A stretch of 64,000 nt of DNA, from contig JAWPMT010000005.1 in assembly GCA_033344775.1 (NCBI GenBank), positions 789,501 through 853,500 of the forward strand. The letters are read 5' to 3'. How positions within the stretch are numbered: position 1 is the stretch's first letter; every line of letters begins with the position of its first letter. The position numbers were made by a program, and so were the translations under genes. This stretch comes from Cytophagales bacterium (GTDB lineage Bacteria; Bacteroidota; Bacteroidia; Cytophagales; Cyclobacteriaceae). This document shows, one piece after another, positions 43,547 to 51,887 of the stretch. The notes under the pieces were generated by a model. The model worked only from the letters and a program-made list of their open reading frames with translations, was not told where the DNA came from and searched no databases.

Positions 43547-44728
43547 ATGAACTTCGAGACGAACGCCGTACGTACCCAGATTGAAAATGCACTCCACAGG
43601 GAGCATTCTTCTCCGATTTACATGACTAGTAGCTTCACCTTTGCCGATGCAGAGGAAGCGAGGGCCATGTTTGCAGATGAAGTCCCTGGCAATATCTACT
43701 CGCGATATTCCAACCCTAATACATCGGAATTTATCGATAAACTTTGCTTGTTAGAAAAAGCGGAAGACGGTATTGCCACAGCAACAGGCATGTCTGCTAT
43801 GTTCACGAGCATTGCTGGCTACTTGCAAAAAGGGGATCATATTCTGGCTTCAAGAGCTGTTTTTGGGTCTACTCACCAGCTGTTCACTTCTATCTTGCCA
43901 AAATGGGGCATTGAACATACTTACTTCAATCTTCATCGTCCGGAAAAGATAGAGAGCCTGATCCAGCCCAATACGAAAATGATTTTTGTAGAATCTCCAA
44001 GTAATCCAGGATTGGATATTATTGATCTGGAGCACTTAGGTAATCTGGCCAACAAATACGGAATTGTTTTGAACGTGGACAATTGTTTTGCAACTCCTTA
44101 CCTGCAAAACCCTATCGATTATGGCGCCACATTGGTCACACATTCTGCAACCAAATTCATTGATGGACAGGGCCGTTCTTTGGGCGGTGCCATCGTCGGA
44201 AAAAGGGAAATTATTGAAGAAATACGGTTTTTCGCGCGCCACACTGGTCCCAGTCTTTCCCCATTTAATGCGTGGTTACTGAGCAAAAGTCTGGAGACCC
44301 TGGCCGTGCGAATGGATCGCCACTGCGACAATGCACACAAAATAGCAAAATATTTAGAGGGTCATGAGGAACTAGAATTGGTAAAATATCCTTTTCTCGA
44401 AAGTCATCCGCAATATGACCTTGCTCGCAAGCAAATGAAACATGGTGGGGGACTTGTTTCGATCATCGTGAAAGGTGGAATCGAACGTGGCGTGAAATTT
44501 TTGAGCAGTTTGAAACTTTTGAGTTTGACGGCCAATTTGGGAGACACCCGTACGACGGTGACCCATCCGGCCAGCACCACTCACTCGAAACTGACCGAAG
44601 AAGAGCGTAGCAGTGTAGGGATCGCGCCTGGTCTGGTACGTATCTCTGCAGGGTTGGAAGACATAAATGACATTGTACAAGATATAGAACAAGCACTGAC
44701 TGTAAGTGCAGATGTGATAGTGACATGA
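43547..44728 (+). CDS. metZ: O-acetyl/O-succinylhomoserine sulfhydrylase (PLP enzyme)
   Basis: 393 aa of the Cys/Met metabolism PLP family. Joins sulfide to an activated homoserine to give homocysteine, so it links sulfate assimilation to methionine. Signatures: IYSRYSNPNTSEF (phosphate-binding Tyr/Arg), ATGMSAMFTSI, and the PLP Lys in HSATKFIDGQGR. The acyl group used (acetyl or succinyl) cannot be decided from sequence, so the name is provisional. Preceded by a SAM riboswitch and poly-Cys leader; its TGA overlaps the ATG of the second leader (TGATG). Confidence 0.87.
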   Translation: MNFETNAVRTQIENALHREHSSPIYMTSSFTFADAEEARAMFADEVPGNIYSRYSNPNTSEFIDKLCLLEKAEDGIATATGMSAMFTSIAGYLQKGDHILASRAVFGSTHQLFTSILPKWGIEHTYFNLHRPEKIESLIQPNTKMIFVESPSNPGLDIIDLEHLGNLANKYGIVLNVDNCFATPYLQNPIDYGATLVTHSATKFIDGQGRSLGGAIVGKREIIEEIRFFARHTGPSLSPFNAWLLSKSLETLAVRMDRHCDNAHKIAKYLEGHEELELVKYPFLESHPQYDLARKQMKHGGGLVSIIVKGGIERGVKFLSSLKLLSLTANLGDTRTTVTHPASTTHSKLTEEERSSVGIAPGLVRISAGLEDINDIVQDIEQALTVSADVIVT

Positions 44729-44814
44729 TGCAATTGGCAAAACATATATGTAGGCAAGAAATGACAATCTGTTGTTGTCCATGTTGCTGTACAACCAAAA
44801 TAAAATACCGTTAA
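44728..44814 (+). CDS. Poly-cysteine leader peptide 2
   Basis: 28 codons beginning MQLAKHICRQEMTI and then three Cys, Pro, three Cys (TGT TGT TGT CCA TGT TGC TGT), ending before TAA at 44812-44814. The start codon overlaps the metZ stop as TGATG, which indicates coupled translation. A terminator with an alternative antiterminator pairing follows directly, before the sulfite reductase gene. Seven of its 28 codons encode Cys, hard to explain except as a cysteine sensor. Confidence 0.82.
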   Translation: MQLAKHICRQEMTICCCPCCCTTKIKYR

Positions 44815-44852
44815 GTGAGTTATAAAATGATTTTTATAAGACCCTGACGGTA
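44806..44852 (+). promoter_or_regulatory. Antiterminator of the sulfite reductase attenuator
   Basis: TACCGTTA (44806-44813, the last codons of leader 2) can pair with TGACGGTA (44845-44852) over 8 bp with one G-T, enclosing a second hairpin TTATAAAA-TGAT-TTTTATAA (44820-44839). The right arm overlaps the left arm and loop of the terminator, so the two structures exclude each other. A ribosome stalled on the Cys codons would leave the left arm free; one reaching the stop would cover it. Confidence 0.68.
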
Positions 44853-44870
44853 AATCGTCAGGGTTTTTTT
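44841..44870 (+). terminator. Attenuator terminator before sulfite reductase
   Basis: ACCCTGACG-GTAAAT-CGTCAGGGT followed by seven T. A strong intrinsic terminator placed 26 nt after the leader 2 stop and 25 nt before the next start codon, so it can only control the downstream genes. Confidence 0.88.
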
Positions 44871-44895
44871 ATGTCAAAATATTGAAAAACAAAGC

Positions 44896-47028
44896 ATGAG
44901 TACCGAATTCGACACCTTATCCCCAGCTGCACAGCGCGACATCATCGAGCTGCAAGACAAGATAGATCGCTTCAAAAAAGGCGAAATCCCAGAAGAACGC
45001 TTCAAGGCTTTTCGATTGACCAGAGGCGTTTATGGTCAGCGACAACAAGGCGTGCAAATGTTCAGGATCAAGCTCCCTTTTGGAAAGATCAATCCAACAC
45101 AAATCCGTGCCATGGCAGACCTGGCGGAAGAATTCGGTCACGGCAATTTGCATCTCACCACACGCCAGAACATACAGATGCACTATGTGGATGTGGCCAA
45201 TTCGCCCCGCATTTGGGAGGTGTTGGAATCCGTTGGTGTGACTGCCCGTGAAGCTTGCGGTAATACCGTACGTAACATTACCGCCAGTCCCTATGCTGGC
45301 ATTGATCCTGATGAACCTTTTGATGTATCTCCCTATGCGCATGCTGTATTCGAGTACTTCTTGCGCAATCCCATCTGCCAGGACATGGGCCGTAAGATCA
45401 AAATGGCTTTCTCTTCCTCAGAAAAGGACTCAGCCTTCACTTATATCCATGATTTCGGTTTCATCCCAAAAGTGATTGAAGTGCAGGGAAAACAAAAAAG
45501 AGGCTTCCGGGTGGTTGTCGGTGGCGGCTTGGGTGCACAAGCTTTTGTTGCTGAAACGGCCTATGAATTTCTGGAAGAAGAAAAACTGATCCCGTTCATC
45601 GAAGCAGGTTTGCGAGTATTTGACCGTCACGGCGAAAGAGAAAGAAGAAATAAAGCACGTCTGAAATTCCTGATTGATCCCAAAAAAGGCCTCGGGCTTG
45701 AAAAATTCCTGCAACTCGTAGAGGAAGAACGTCAATCTTTGCCCAATCAGGTGATCTGGATTGATCGGGAAACAGTACCCAATGAAATTCCTGATGCCAC
45801 CACCATTGAAGCAAAACAGACCTCTTCTCCAGCATTTGAACAGTGGCTAAAAGCCAATGTAATTGAGCAAAAACAGGCTGGTTTTTACGCCGCTAAGATC
45901 AAAGTTCCTTTAGGCGATCTGAAGGTAGCAAAAGCAAGAAAGTTTGCAGATTTAGTGGAGAAATGGGCCTCTAATGATGCGAGGCTTACCATTAATCAAG
46001 GCGTTTTGCTCAAATTCCTCCGCAAGGAAGAATTACTGGGCTTATTCCATGACTTACAGGCATTAGAGCTTGGTAACAGTGGTTTTGAAAGCCTCGGAGA
46101 CATCATCGCGTGCCCGGGGACGGATACCTGTAACCTTGCCGTGACCAATAGCACAGACCTCACCACAGAACTGGAAAAACTGATCCAAAACGAGTTTCCA
46201 CATTTGATTGATGAAGCCAACATCCAGATCAAGATCAGTGGATGCATGAATTCCTGTGGCCAGCACATGATCGCCAACATTGGGTTCCATGGCAGCAGTA
46301 TCAAATACCAGGGTAAAGTCTCTCCTGCTCAGCAAGTGGTATTAGGCGGAGGAGTCGACCCGGAGGGACGTGGATTCATCGCTGAAAAAGTGATCAAGGT
46401 ACCCACCAAACGAGTGCCTGATACCGTCCGAAATTTGCTCCTGGATTATGAAGCCAACGCAACCGAAGAAGAGTACTTCAATCAGTACTTCCAGCGCAAG
46501 GGCAAAATGTATTTCTATGAGTTACTGAAGCCTTTGGCCGATCTGTCTACACTGAATGAGGAAGGTTTTCAGGATTGGGGTCGTGAGGTTTCCTTCACTC
46601 CGGAAATTGGTGTCGGGGAATGTGCCGGTGTGGTACTTGATCTGGTCAGTACCATCGTAGGAGATGCGCAGGAAAAAGCGACCTGGGGAAGAGAAGCACT
46701 AAATGAGGGTAAGTGGTCCGGTGCCATTTATCATGCGTACAGCGCCATGGTTATCGGAGCGAAAGCCTTGCTGTTACATGAAGAAATTCAGTGCAACACC
46801 CACAACCAGATCATCAATACTTTTCAGGAAAAACTAGTAGCCGAAGGAAATTTCAACAGTGTCAGTGATTTCCCTGAGACAGTACTTCAGATCAATAAGC
46901 ATGAGCCTTCCGAAGGTTTTGCAAATGAATATTTAGCCACTGCAGAAGCATTCATGGCTGAAGTATTGAACTATCGCGAGGTTCAACAAGGAGAAAAATT
47001 AGTCATCAGCAACTTCTACAAAGCATAA
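44896..47028 (+). CDS. Sulfite/nitrite reductase with C-terminal HEPN-like domain
   Basis: 710 aa, about 150 longer than usual ferredoxin-dependent sulfite reductases. The siroheme/[4Fe-4S] region has cysteines in IACPGTDTCNLAV and SGCMNSCGQH, all four present. The last ~140 residues (about 565-700: TWGREALNEGKWSGAIYHAY) look like a helical HEPN domain fused to the reductase. It reduces sulfite to sulfide, consistent with the neighbouring SUMT, siroheme synthase and APS reductase; nitrite activity is not excluded. The C-terminal domain's role is unknown. Confidence 0.87.
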   Translation: MSTEFDTLSPAAQRDIIELQDKIDRFKKGEIPEERFKAFRLTRGVYGQRQQGVQMFRIKLPFGKINPTQIRAMADLAEEFGHGNLHLTTRQNIQMHYVDVANSPRIWEVLESVGVTAREACGNTVRNITASPYAGIDPDEPFDVSPYAHAVFEYFLRNPICQDMGRKIKMAFSSSEKDSAFTYIHDFGFIPKVIEVQGKQKRGFRVVVGGGLGAQAFVAETAYEFLEEEKLIPFIEAGLRVFDRHGERERRNKARLKFLIDPKKGLGLEKFLQLVEEERQSLPNQVIWIDRETVPNEIPDATTIEAKQTSSPAFEQWLKANVIEQKQAGFYAAKIKVPLGDLKVAKARKFADLVEKWASNDARLTINQGVLLKFLRKEELLGLFHDLQALELGNSGFESLGDIIACPGTDTCNLAVTNSTDLTTELEKLIQNEFPHLIDEANIQIKISGCMNSCGQHMIANIGFHGSSIKYQGKVSPAQQVVLGGGVDPEGRGFIAEKVIKVPTKRVPDTVRNLLLDYEANATEEEYFNQYFQRKGKMYFYELLKPLADLSTLNEEGFQDWGREVSFTPEIGVGECAGVVLDLVSTIVGDAQEKATWGREALNEGKWSGAIYHAYSAMVIGAKALLLHEEIQCNTHNQIINTFQEKLVAEGNFNSVSDFPETVLQINKHEPSEGFANEYLATAEAFMAEVLNYREVQQGEKLVISNFYKA

Positions 47029-47029
47029 C

Positions 47030-47788
47030 ATGGATCAGTCAAAACTTACCTTAGTCGGTGCGGGGCCCGGAGACCCGGAATTGATCACACTCAAAGGTGT
47101 GAATGCCCTTCAACAGGCAGATGTAGTACTTTACGATGCCCTGGTCAATCCTGAATTATTGCAACATGCACCGGAGGCTGAGCACATTCCTGTCGGCAAA
47201 CGAGCCGGCAAAGCCAGTGTTAAGCAGCAAACCATCAACCAATTGATCGTGGAACATGCCCTGCAAGGCAAGCACGTCGTTCGGTTGAAAGGTGGTGATC
47301 CCTTTCTTTTCGCCAGGGGTTTTGAAGAGTTGGAATATGCACGATCCTTTGGTATTGAAGTAAACTCCGTGGTAGGCGTGAGCAGCTTGCATCTTCCGGG
47401 CATGTATGGGATTCCGCTCACCTTAAGAGGGGTCAACCAGAGCATCAACATCGTGACGGCCACAACCTCGGAGGGAACATTGAGTAATGAAGTAGAGCAA
47501 GCGGCAAAACATGCAGCGACCACAGTATTCTTCATGGGTTTCAACAAACTAGAGCAGATCGTTGACCACTACCTGACTCACCGCCCAGCAGATCTACCTG
47601 TAGCCGTCATTGGTCGTGGGTCGTTGGAGGATGCATTTGTCTACCAATCCACCGTCGGAGAAATCGTTACAGAATTGAAGGATGTCAAAGTGCCTTCTCC
47701 TGCTTTGTTGTTGTTCGGAGAAGTCGCTGGTGTAAGATATGGTGAGATCCTGTCAGATGTAGAAAGCCAAATCACCCGTGTAGCATGA
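47030..47788 (+). CDS. cobA: Uroporphyrinogen-III C-methyltransferase
   Basis: 252 aa. Methylates uroporphyrinogen III at C2 and C7 to precorrin-2, the first step to siroheme. Signatures LVGAGPGDPELITLKG at the start, ADVVLYDALVNPELL, VRLKGGDPFLFARG and VPSPALLLFGEV. It starts 1 nt after the sulfite reductase stop and overlaps the siroheme synthase gene by 4 nt, so it supplies the reductase cofactor. Confidence 0.92.
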   Translation: MDQSKLTLVGAGPGDPELITLKGVNALQQADVVLYDALVNPELLQHAPEAEHIPVGKRAGKASVKQQTINQLIVEHALQGKHVVRLKGGDPFLFARGFEELEYARSFGIEVNSVVGVSSLHLPGMYGIPLTLRGVNQSINIVTATTSEGTLSNEVEQAAKHAATTVFFMGFNKLEQIVDHYLTHRPADLPVAVIGRGSLEDAFVYQSTVGEIVTELKDVKVPSPALLLFGEVAGVRYGEILSDVESQITRVA

Positions 47789-48381
47789 GTCAGGAGCATC
47801 TGCAAAATCACCTTTTCCCCATCTTCCTGAAACTACGGGAAGTACCTACTCTGCTGGTAGGAGGTGGAAATGTAGGTCTGGAAAAACTGGAGGCCTTGTT
47901 GAAAAATGATGCAGAGGCACTGGTACACATTGTGGCCCCGGAGATCCGGGAAGAAATTCAGGAGCTCGCAAAGGCTCATCAAGGAATAACCCTGGAATTC
48001 CGTGTTTTCGATCCTTCTGATCTGGACAACTTTCGAGTGGCCATTCTGGCAACTGATCAGCCAGAACTACACAAAGAAATCAAAGCTTTGGCGCTGATCA
48101 AAAAGGTGTTGGTGAATGTTGCTGATACGCCCGACCTATGTGATTTCTATCTAGGGTCAACGGTCAAAAAAGGTGCGTTAAAGATCGGGATCAGCACCAA
48201 TGGCCAATCTCCTACCCTCGCCAAGCGGATTCGGGAATTGCTGGAGGAAGTGCTCCCGGATGATACCCCTCAATTACTCAAAAACTTAAAAGCCATTCGG
48301 GACCGACTCAAAGGTGACTTTGAATTCAAGGTCAATAAACTGAATGACATCACTACTAAAATGCTCAAGGACGATGAATGA
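47785..48381 (+). CDS. Siroheme synthase (precorrin-2 dehydrogenase/ferrochelatase, CysG-N type)
   Basis: 198 aa, matching the N-terminal half of CysG or Met8. NAD-binding loop LLVGGGNVGLEKLEALLKND near residue 20, then VLVNVADTPDLCDFYLGS and LKIGISTNGQSPTLAKRIRE. Oxidises precorrin-2 and inserts iron to make siroheme. It overlaps the genes on both sides. Confidence 0.9.
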   Translation: MSQEHLQNHLFPIFLKLREVPTLLVGGGNVGLEKLEALLKNDAEALVHIVAPEIREEIQELAKAHQGITLEFRVFDPSDLDNFRVAILATDQPELHKEIKALALIKKVLVNVADTPDLCDFYLGSTVKKGALKIGISTNGQSPTLAKRIRELLEEVLPDDTPQLLKNLKAIRDRLKGDFEFKVNKLNDITTKMLKDDE

Positions 48382-49048
48382 TTTTTTAACGGATATCGAC
48401 CTCAATACGCTCAACAAGGAGTTTGAACCCTTGACGTTTCAGGAACGAATGACATTGCTGTTCGAAAAGTTTGACCCTGAAGAAATTCTAGTCACCACCT
48501 CTTTGGGCTCAACCTCTTCTATTTTGCTTCACTTATTGAGCAAGGCGGCTCCGGAGCATCCGGTCAATCTAATCAATACAGGCTATTTATTTGAGGAGAC
48601 ATTAACGCATCGCCGGAACATTGAACAAAAACTAGGCATCAATATCGTCGACGTAAAACCCTCAAAAAATAAACATGTCTTTACCCAGGAAAACAATTCC
48701 TGGAATCACAACAATGACCTTTGCTGCTTTGTGAACAAAGTCGAACCCATGAATCGCCTGAAAAAAGGGAAAAAGATCTGGATCTCCGGCGTACTCCGGT
48801 TTCAAAATGAAAACCGCAGGCACCTCAATATTTTTCATGATTCGGGGAATATCATCAAGTTCCATCCCATCATCGACATGAAGCAAGAGGACGTTGGATT
48901 GTACCATCAGGTATTTGATCTACCAGTAAATTCATTGTTCTATCAGGGGTACGGATCTATCGGCTGTCACCACTGTACTGCGAAAGGAGAAGGACGTGAA
49001 GGAAGATGGCTCAATGCACAAAAGACGGAATGCGGGCTACACCTTTGA
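48374..49048 (+). CDS. cysH: Adenylyl-sulfate (APS) reductase, assimilatory
   Basis: 224 aa from the ATG at 48374, which overlaps the previous stop; a longer frame from 48344 is unlikely. P-loop-like TTSLGSTSSILLHLLS and LINTGYLFEET match PAPS/APS reductases. [4Fe-4S] cysteines Cys117-Cys118 and Cys198-Cys201 indicate the APS-specific type, and the catalytic Cys220 lies in ECGLHL. Reduces activated sulfate to sulfite, which feeds the sulfite reductase. Confidence 0.88.
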   Translation: MNDFLTDIDLNTLNKEFEPLTFQERMTLLFEKFDPEEILVTTSLGSTSSILLHLLSKAAPEHPVNLINTGYLFEETLTHRRNIEQKLGINIVDVKPSKNKHVFTQENNSWNHNNDLCCFVNKVEPMNRLKKGKKIWISGVLRFQNENRRHLNIFHDSGNIIKFHPIIDMKQEDVGLYHQVFDLPVNSLFYQGYGSIGCHHCTAKGEGREGRWLNAQKTECGLHL

Positions 49049-49155
49049 AATAAGTCACCGAGAATTTTGGCCGACTGAACCAGTAAATTGTCGGTTGATC
49101 TAAGATTCACACATCTGGAATCCTATTGGAACAAATTAGCTTCCAAAAAAAGGAT

Positions 49156-49320
49156 ATGAATTTTTTCCGGAGAATTTTAGGCCTCAACACCGAGCAACCT
49201 TTTCAGTTGAAGTATAACAAGATGTTTGATGAATGGCAGGTATTCGAAGAAAAAAGAGTCGTTTACCAGGGCACCAAATCCCGCTGTAACAAATACATTA
49301 AGTTCATGACTTCTAAGTAA
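49156..49320 (+). CDS. Small hypothetical protein
   Basis: 54 aa from the ATG at 49156 (the frame also opens at a TTG, 49126). Basic, with aromatic residues (FRRILGLNTEQPFQLKYNK) and a C-terminus KSRCNKYIKF. It sits after the cysH gene, 107 nt away. No family recognised; it could be part of the same unit. Confidence 0.5.
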   Translation: MNFFRRILGLNTEQPFQLKYNKMFDEWQVFEEKRVVYQGTKSRCNKYIKFMTSK

Positions 49321-49458
49321 TTGATTGTCATTTGGATGGATTTACTTTCATTCAACGACAAACACAGGTCAATTAACTAAAAACAACCAACGAAACACGG
49401 TGCGTGTAAGCGTCTCTTGATATATTGAATAAGTATACAACCAATCTTATTCTAAATC

Positions 49459-50742
49459 ATGAGTACGCAGAAAATCGAGAAAGCCAACGGTCGTCGGCAA
49501 TTTCTCAAATCCAGTATTGGCAGCGCCGCAGCTGTCACCTTACCCGCAAGTATGACCATGTGTGGCCCCAATGAAGAGGGAGCTGCACAATCTGCTCAAG
49601 GTCCGCAAGGCCCACGTTACCGTAAAAACGTCACGAGCTTAACCGCTCAGGAAAAAGCAGACTTTACCAATGGCATTCTTGAACTAAAAAGAGTACCTTC
49701 TCCTTTCTTCAAAAACAACCTGCTGAGCTATTATGATGGCTTGGTACGCATGCATCAGCTTGCGGTAATCCAGGCAAGGCAGCAGGGATTCGGTGTAGGA
49801 CACAAATGCCCTTCTTTATTGCCATTCCACAGAAAACTGGTCCTTTTATTGGAAGATGGTCTGAGGTCAGTCACGGGAAAAGATATTGCAGTACCCTTTT
49901 GGGACTGGACAGATCCATCCAGTGTAGCAACGGTTTTCGCAGATGATTTCATGGGGCCAGCAACAGGGGACCCTAACAATGACTATGCGGTTACCTCTGG
50001 GCCATTCAAAAAAGGGGATTATGAATTGAACTTGATCACTGTTCCTGATGGAGACGAGGATTACCTTAACTTTTGCCCATTCCCATTCCTGACGCGTGCG
50101 GGTACCATTGGAGACAACAATCAGAAAACCAATATCAATAGCCAGTTGCCGCTTTTAGCAACTGTCGATTTGCCTACCAGTCTTGAAGTAAATGCGGCTA
50201 TGGAAGTACCAAATTACGACATAGCACCCTTTGACCCTTCCGTAGATCGAGCGCAGAGCTTTAGAAACCATCTGGGCGGATGGAAAGGTCCCGGAGGTGC
50301 CCCGACCCTTCACAACGTTGTTCATACGTGGACTGGCGGTTCCTGGGAAAGCTGTTCTTACCGATACTATCCGGGAGCGAAAACTGCCACCATCACCAAC
50401 TGTGATGGCGACGAAAAAGCATGGCCAGCCTGGATCACTGGAAAACGCTACTATGTAGGGACCATGCAGGCACTGCAAACTTCGGCCAATGATCCGGTAT
50501 TCTTCATTCATCATGCCAATGTGGACCGAATTTGGGCCGAATGGCAAGCCAAGGAAGGTAATGGCGGCACCGATGGTTACCCAAAACAAGGAGCCGAAGG
50601 ACTACAAGCAGGCTGGGGTCCTGATGATGAAATCGCCCCTTATGCTGCGCATAAAGATGTTCCTGAAATGACCAAAACAGGCATCACAAACGCATCTATG
50701 TTGGACATAGAGAAGTTAGGTTATTCTTACGAGCCAGTGTAA
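49459..50742 (+). CDS. Tyrosinase-family copper oxidase, Tat-exported
   Basis: 427 aa. A twin-arginine signal (ANGRRQFLKSSIGSAAAV) leads to a di-copper domain. CuA residues in RMHQLAV and LPFHRKLVLLLEDGLR, the FWDWTDP motif, and CuB in NVVHTW and FFIHHANVDRIW. Such enzymes oxidise phenols and catechols. The location is periplasmic or surface by inference, after folding with copper in the cytoplasm. Single gene with a terminator just after it; the physiological substrate is unknown. Confidence 0.85.
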   Translation: MSTQKIEKANGRRQFLKSSIGSAAAVTLPASMTMCGPNEEGAAQSAQGPQGPRYRKNVTSLTAQEKADFTNGILELKRVPSPFFKNNLLSYYDGLVRMHQLAVIQARQQGFGVGHKCPSLLPFHRKLVLLLEDGLRSVTGKDIAVPFWDWTDPSSVATVFADDFMGPATGDPNNDYAVTSGPFKKGDYELNLITVPDGDEDYLNFCPFPFLTRAGTIGDNNQKTNINSQLPLLATVDLPTSLEVNAAMEVPNYDIAPFDPSVDRAQSFRNHLGGWKGPGGAPTLHNVVHTWTGGSWESCSYRYYPGAKTATITNCDGDEKAWPAWITGKRYYVGTMQALQTSANDPVFFIHHANVDRIWAEWQAKEGNGGTDGYPKQGAEGLQAGWGPDDEIAPYAAHKDVPEMTKTGITNASMLDIEKLGYSYEPV

Positions 50743-50778
50743 CCTTTAGTTATTAAGTGCTCTTCACTGATCATATGA

Positions 50779-50807
50779 AAGGCTATCGAAATCGGTAGCC
50801 TTTTTTT
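50779..50807. terminator. Terminator after the tyrosinase gene
   Basis: AAGGCTA and TAGCCTT arms around TCGAAATCGG, followed by seven T. It lies between the convergent tyrosinase and DoxX genes and can serve both. Confidence 0.8.
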
Positions 50808-50826
50808 ATCTGCACTTGATCGCTAT

Positions 50827-51210
50827 TTATTTAATCATCCCTCTCACTCGCGGATCTCGGAGCCACAAAGCCAGCCACATCACCACCCCGAAAATGGCGG
50901 GAAATACGGTATTGAATACAGGGTCCTGATGGATGACGTGTGTAGCAACCGCCCCGCCCAGCCAGGCTGTTAAAAAAAGCGCGCCAATCACCGCCGTTCT
51001 CGGAATGGCATATAAAATGGTAGACAGCAATAGTGCCACTCCCAGTTTAAATACCGTGTGCTCCATATAACCAAAGGCTACGGCATTTTGCACGGCTTCT
51101 TCATTCTCCATCAAATTCATCGCCGCTCCCATAACAAACATCACAACGATGATTCCTTGCAAAATGTAGGAAGTCCATAAAAGCACTTTAGGGATTGTTT
51201 GATCTGACAT
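50827..51210 (-). CDS. DoxX-like membrane protein
   Basis: 127 aa with four hydrophobic segments (about 10-28, 50-68, 74-92, 100-115) and the DoxX-like pattern YMEHTVFKLGVALLL. The family is of mixed and mostly unknown role, sometimes redox or stress linked. Single gene, convergent with the tyrosinase. Confidence 0.8.
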   Translation of the reverse strand: MSDQTIPKVLLWTSYILQGIIVVMFVMGAAMNLMENEEAVQNAVAFGYMEHTVFKLGVALLLSTILYAIPRTAVIGALFLTAWLGGAVATHVIHQDPVFNTVFPAIFGVVMWLALWLRDPRVRGMIK

Positions 51211-51272
51211 GTCGATTTAGATAGGTTAGTACCTCTCAAATTAGTCTTTTTTCCTCAATCCAATGATCTCCG

Positions 51273-51770
51273 CTAATCAGACAATTGTCTGATCAACTCA
51301 GCTTGTTCCGGAAATTGAGTGATCAATGCTTCTTGATCGGCCGCTTTAAAATCAGAAAAATCAAAACCTGGAGCCATAGTTGTTCCCATCAGAGCAAAAC
51401 TTCCACCCTCCTGTAAGTACGATCCCTGCCAGGTTCTCCCTGGGACCTTGTACTGAACTTGATGACCTTTTAGTATGTCCTGACCCAATGTGATCAACTC
51501 AGATGTCCCTGTTTCGAATAAATTGAGCATGGTAACCGGATCACCCAAATAAAAATGAAAAATCTCATCAGTTGGAAGCCAATGCAAAGCAGACTGGGTA
51601 TCGGGAGTCAGTAAGTAATAAATAGCGGTGTAAATAGCCTTATCTTCGTCATAATCCACTTTAAAATGCTTTTTATCAATGATTTCATCGGCTCGATGGG
51701 TTTGTCGGTAATACCCCCCTTCCACAGGAAGTGGTTGAAGTTCCAAATAGTCAATTACTTCCTGAGCGTT
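51273..51770 (-). CDS. DUF985 cupin-like protein
   Basis: 165 aa from the ATG at 51770 (a GTG at 51800 would add ten residues). VEGGYYRQTHR, HWLPTDEIFHFYLGDPV and LMGTTMAPGFDFSDF are typical of the PF06172 cupin family. Two His and a Glu in the middle motif may bind a metal. Substrate unknown. It lies between DoxX and the giant forward gene, on the opposite strand from the latter. Confidence 0.82.
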   Translation of the reverse strand, partial: NAQEVIDYLELQPLPVEGGYYRQTHRADEIIDKKHFKVDYDEDKAIYTAIYYLLTPDTQSALHWLPTDEIFHFYLGDPVTMLNLFETGTSELITLGQDILKGHQVQYKVPGRTWQGSYLQEGGSFALMGTTMAPGFDFSDFKAADQEALITQFPEQAELIRQLSD

Positions 51771-51887
51771 CATAGGCTTATCAATAGCGTTTTTTAACAC
51801 CTTTCCTTAAAATGAACTTAACCATTTTTTGTATTACTTCTTCGCAAAATATTGCTATTTTGGGAGACACTCTTAAAATAGCCATAC

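Noticed and set aside
44372-44798. Two overlapping reverse ORFs over the end of metZ and leader 2
   Set aside because: Antisense shadows of metZ and of the Cys-codon leader, without any family match.
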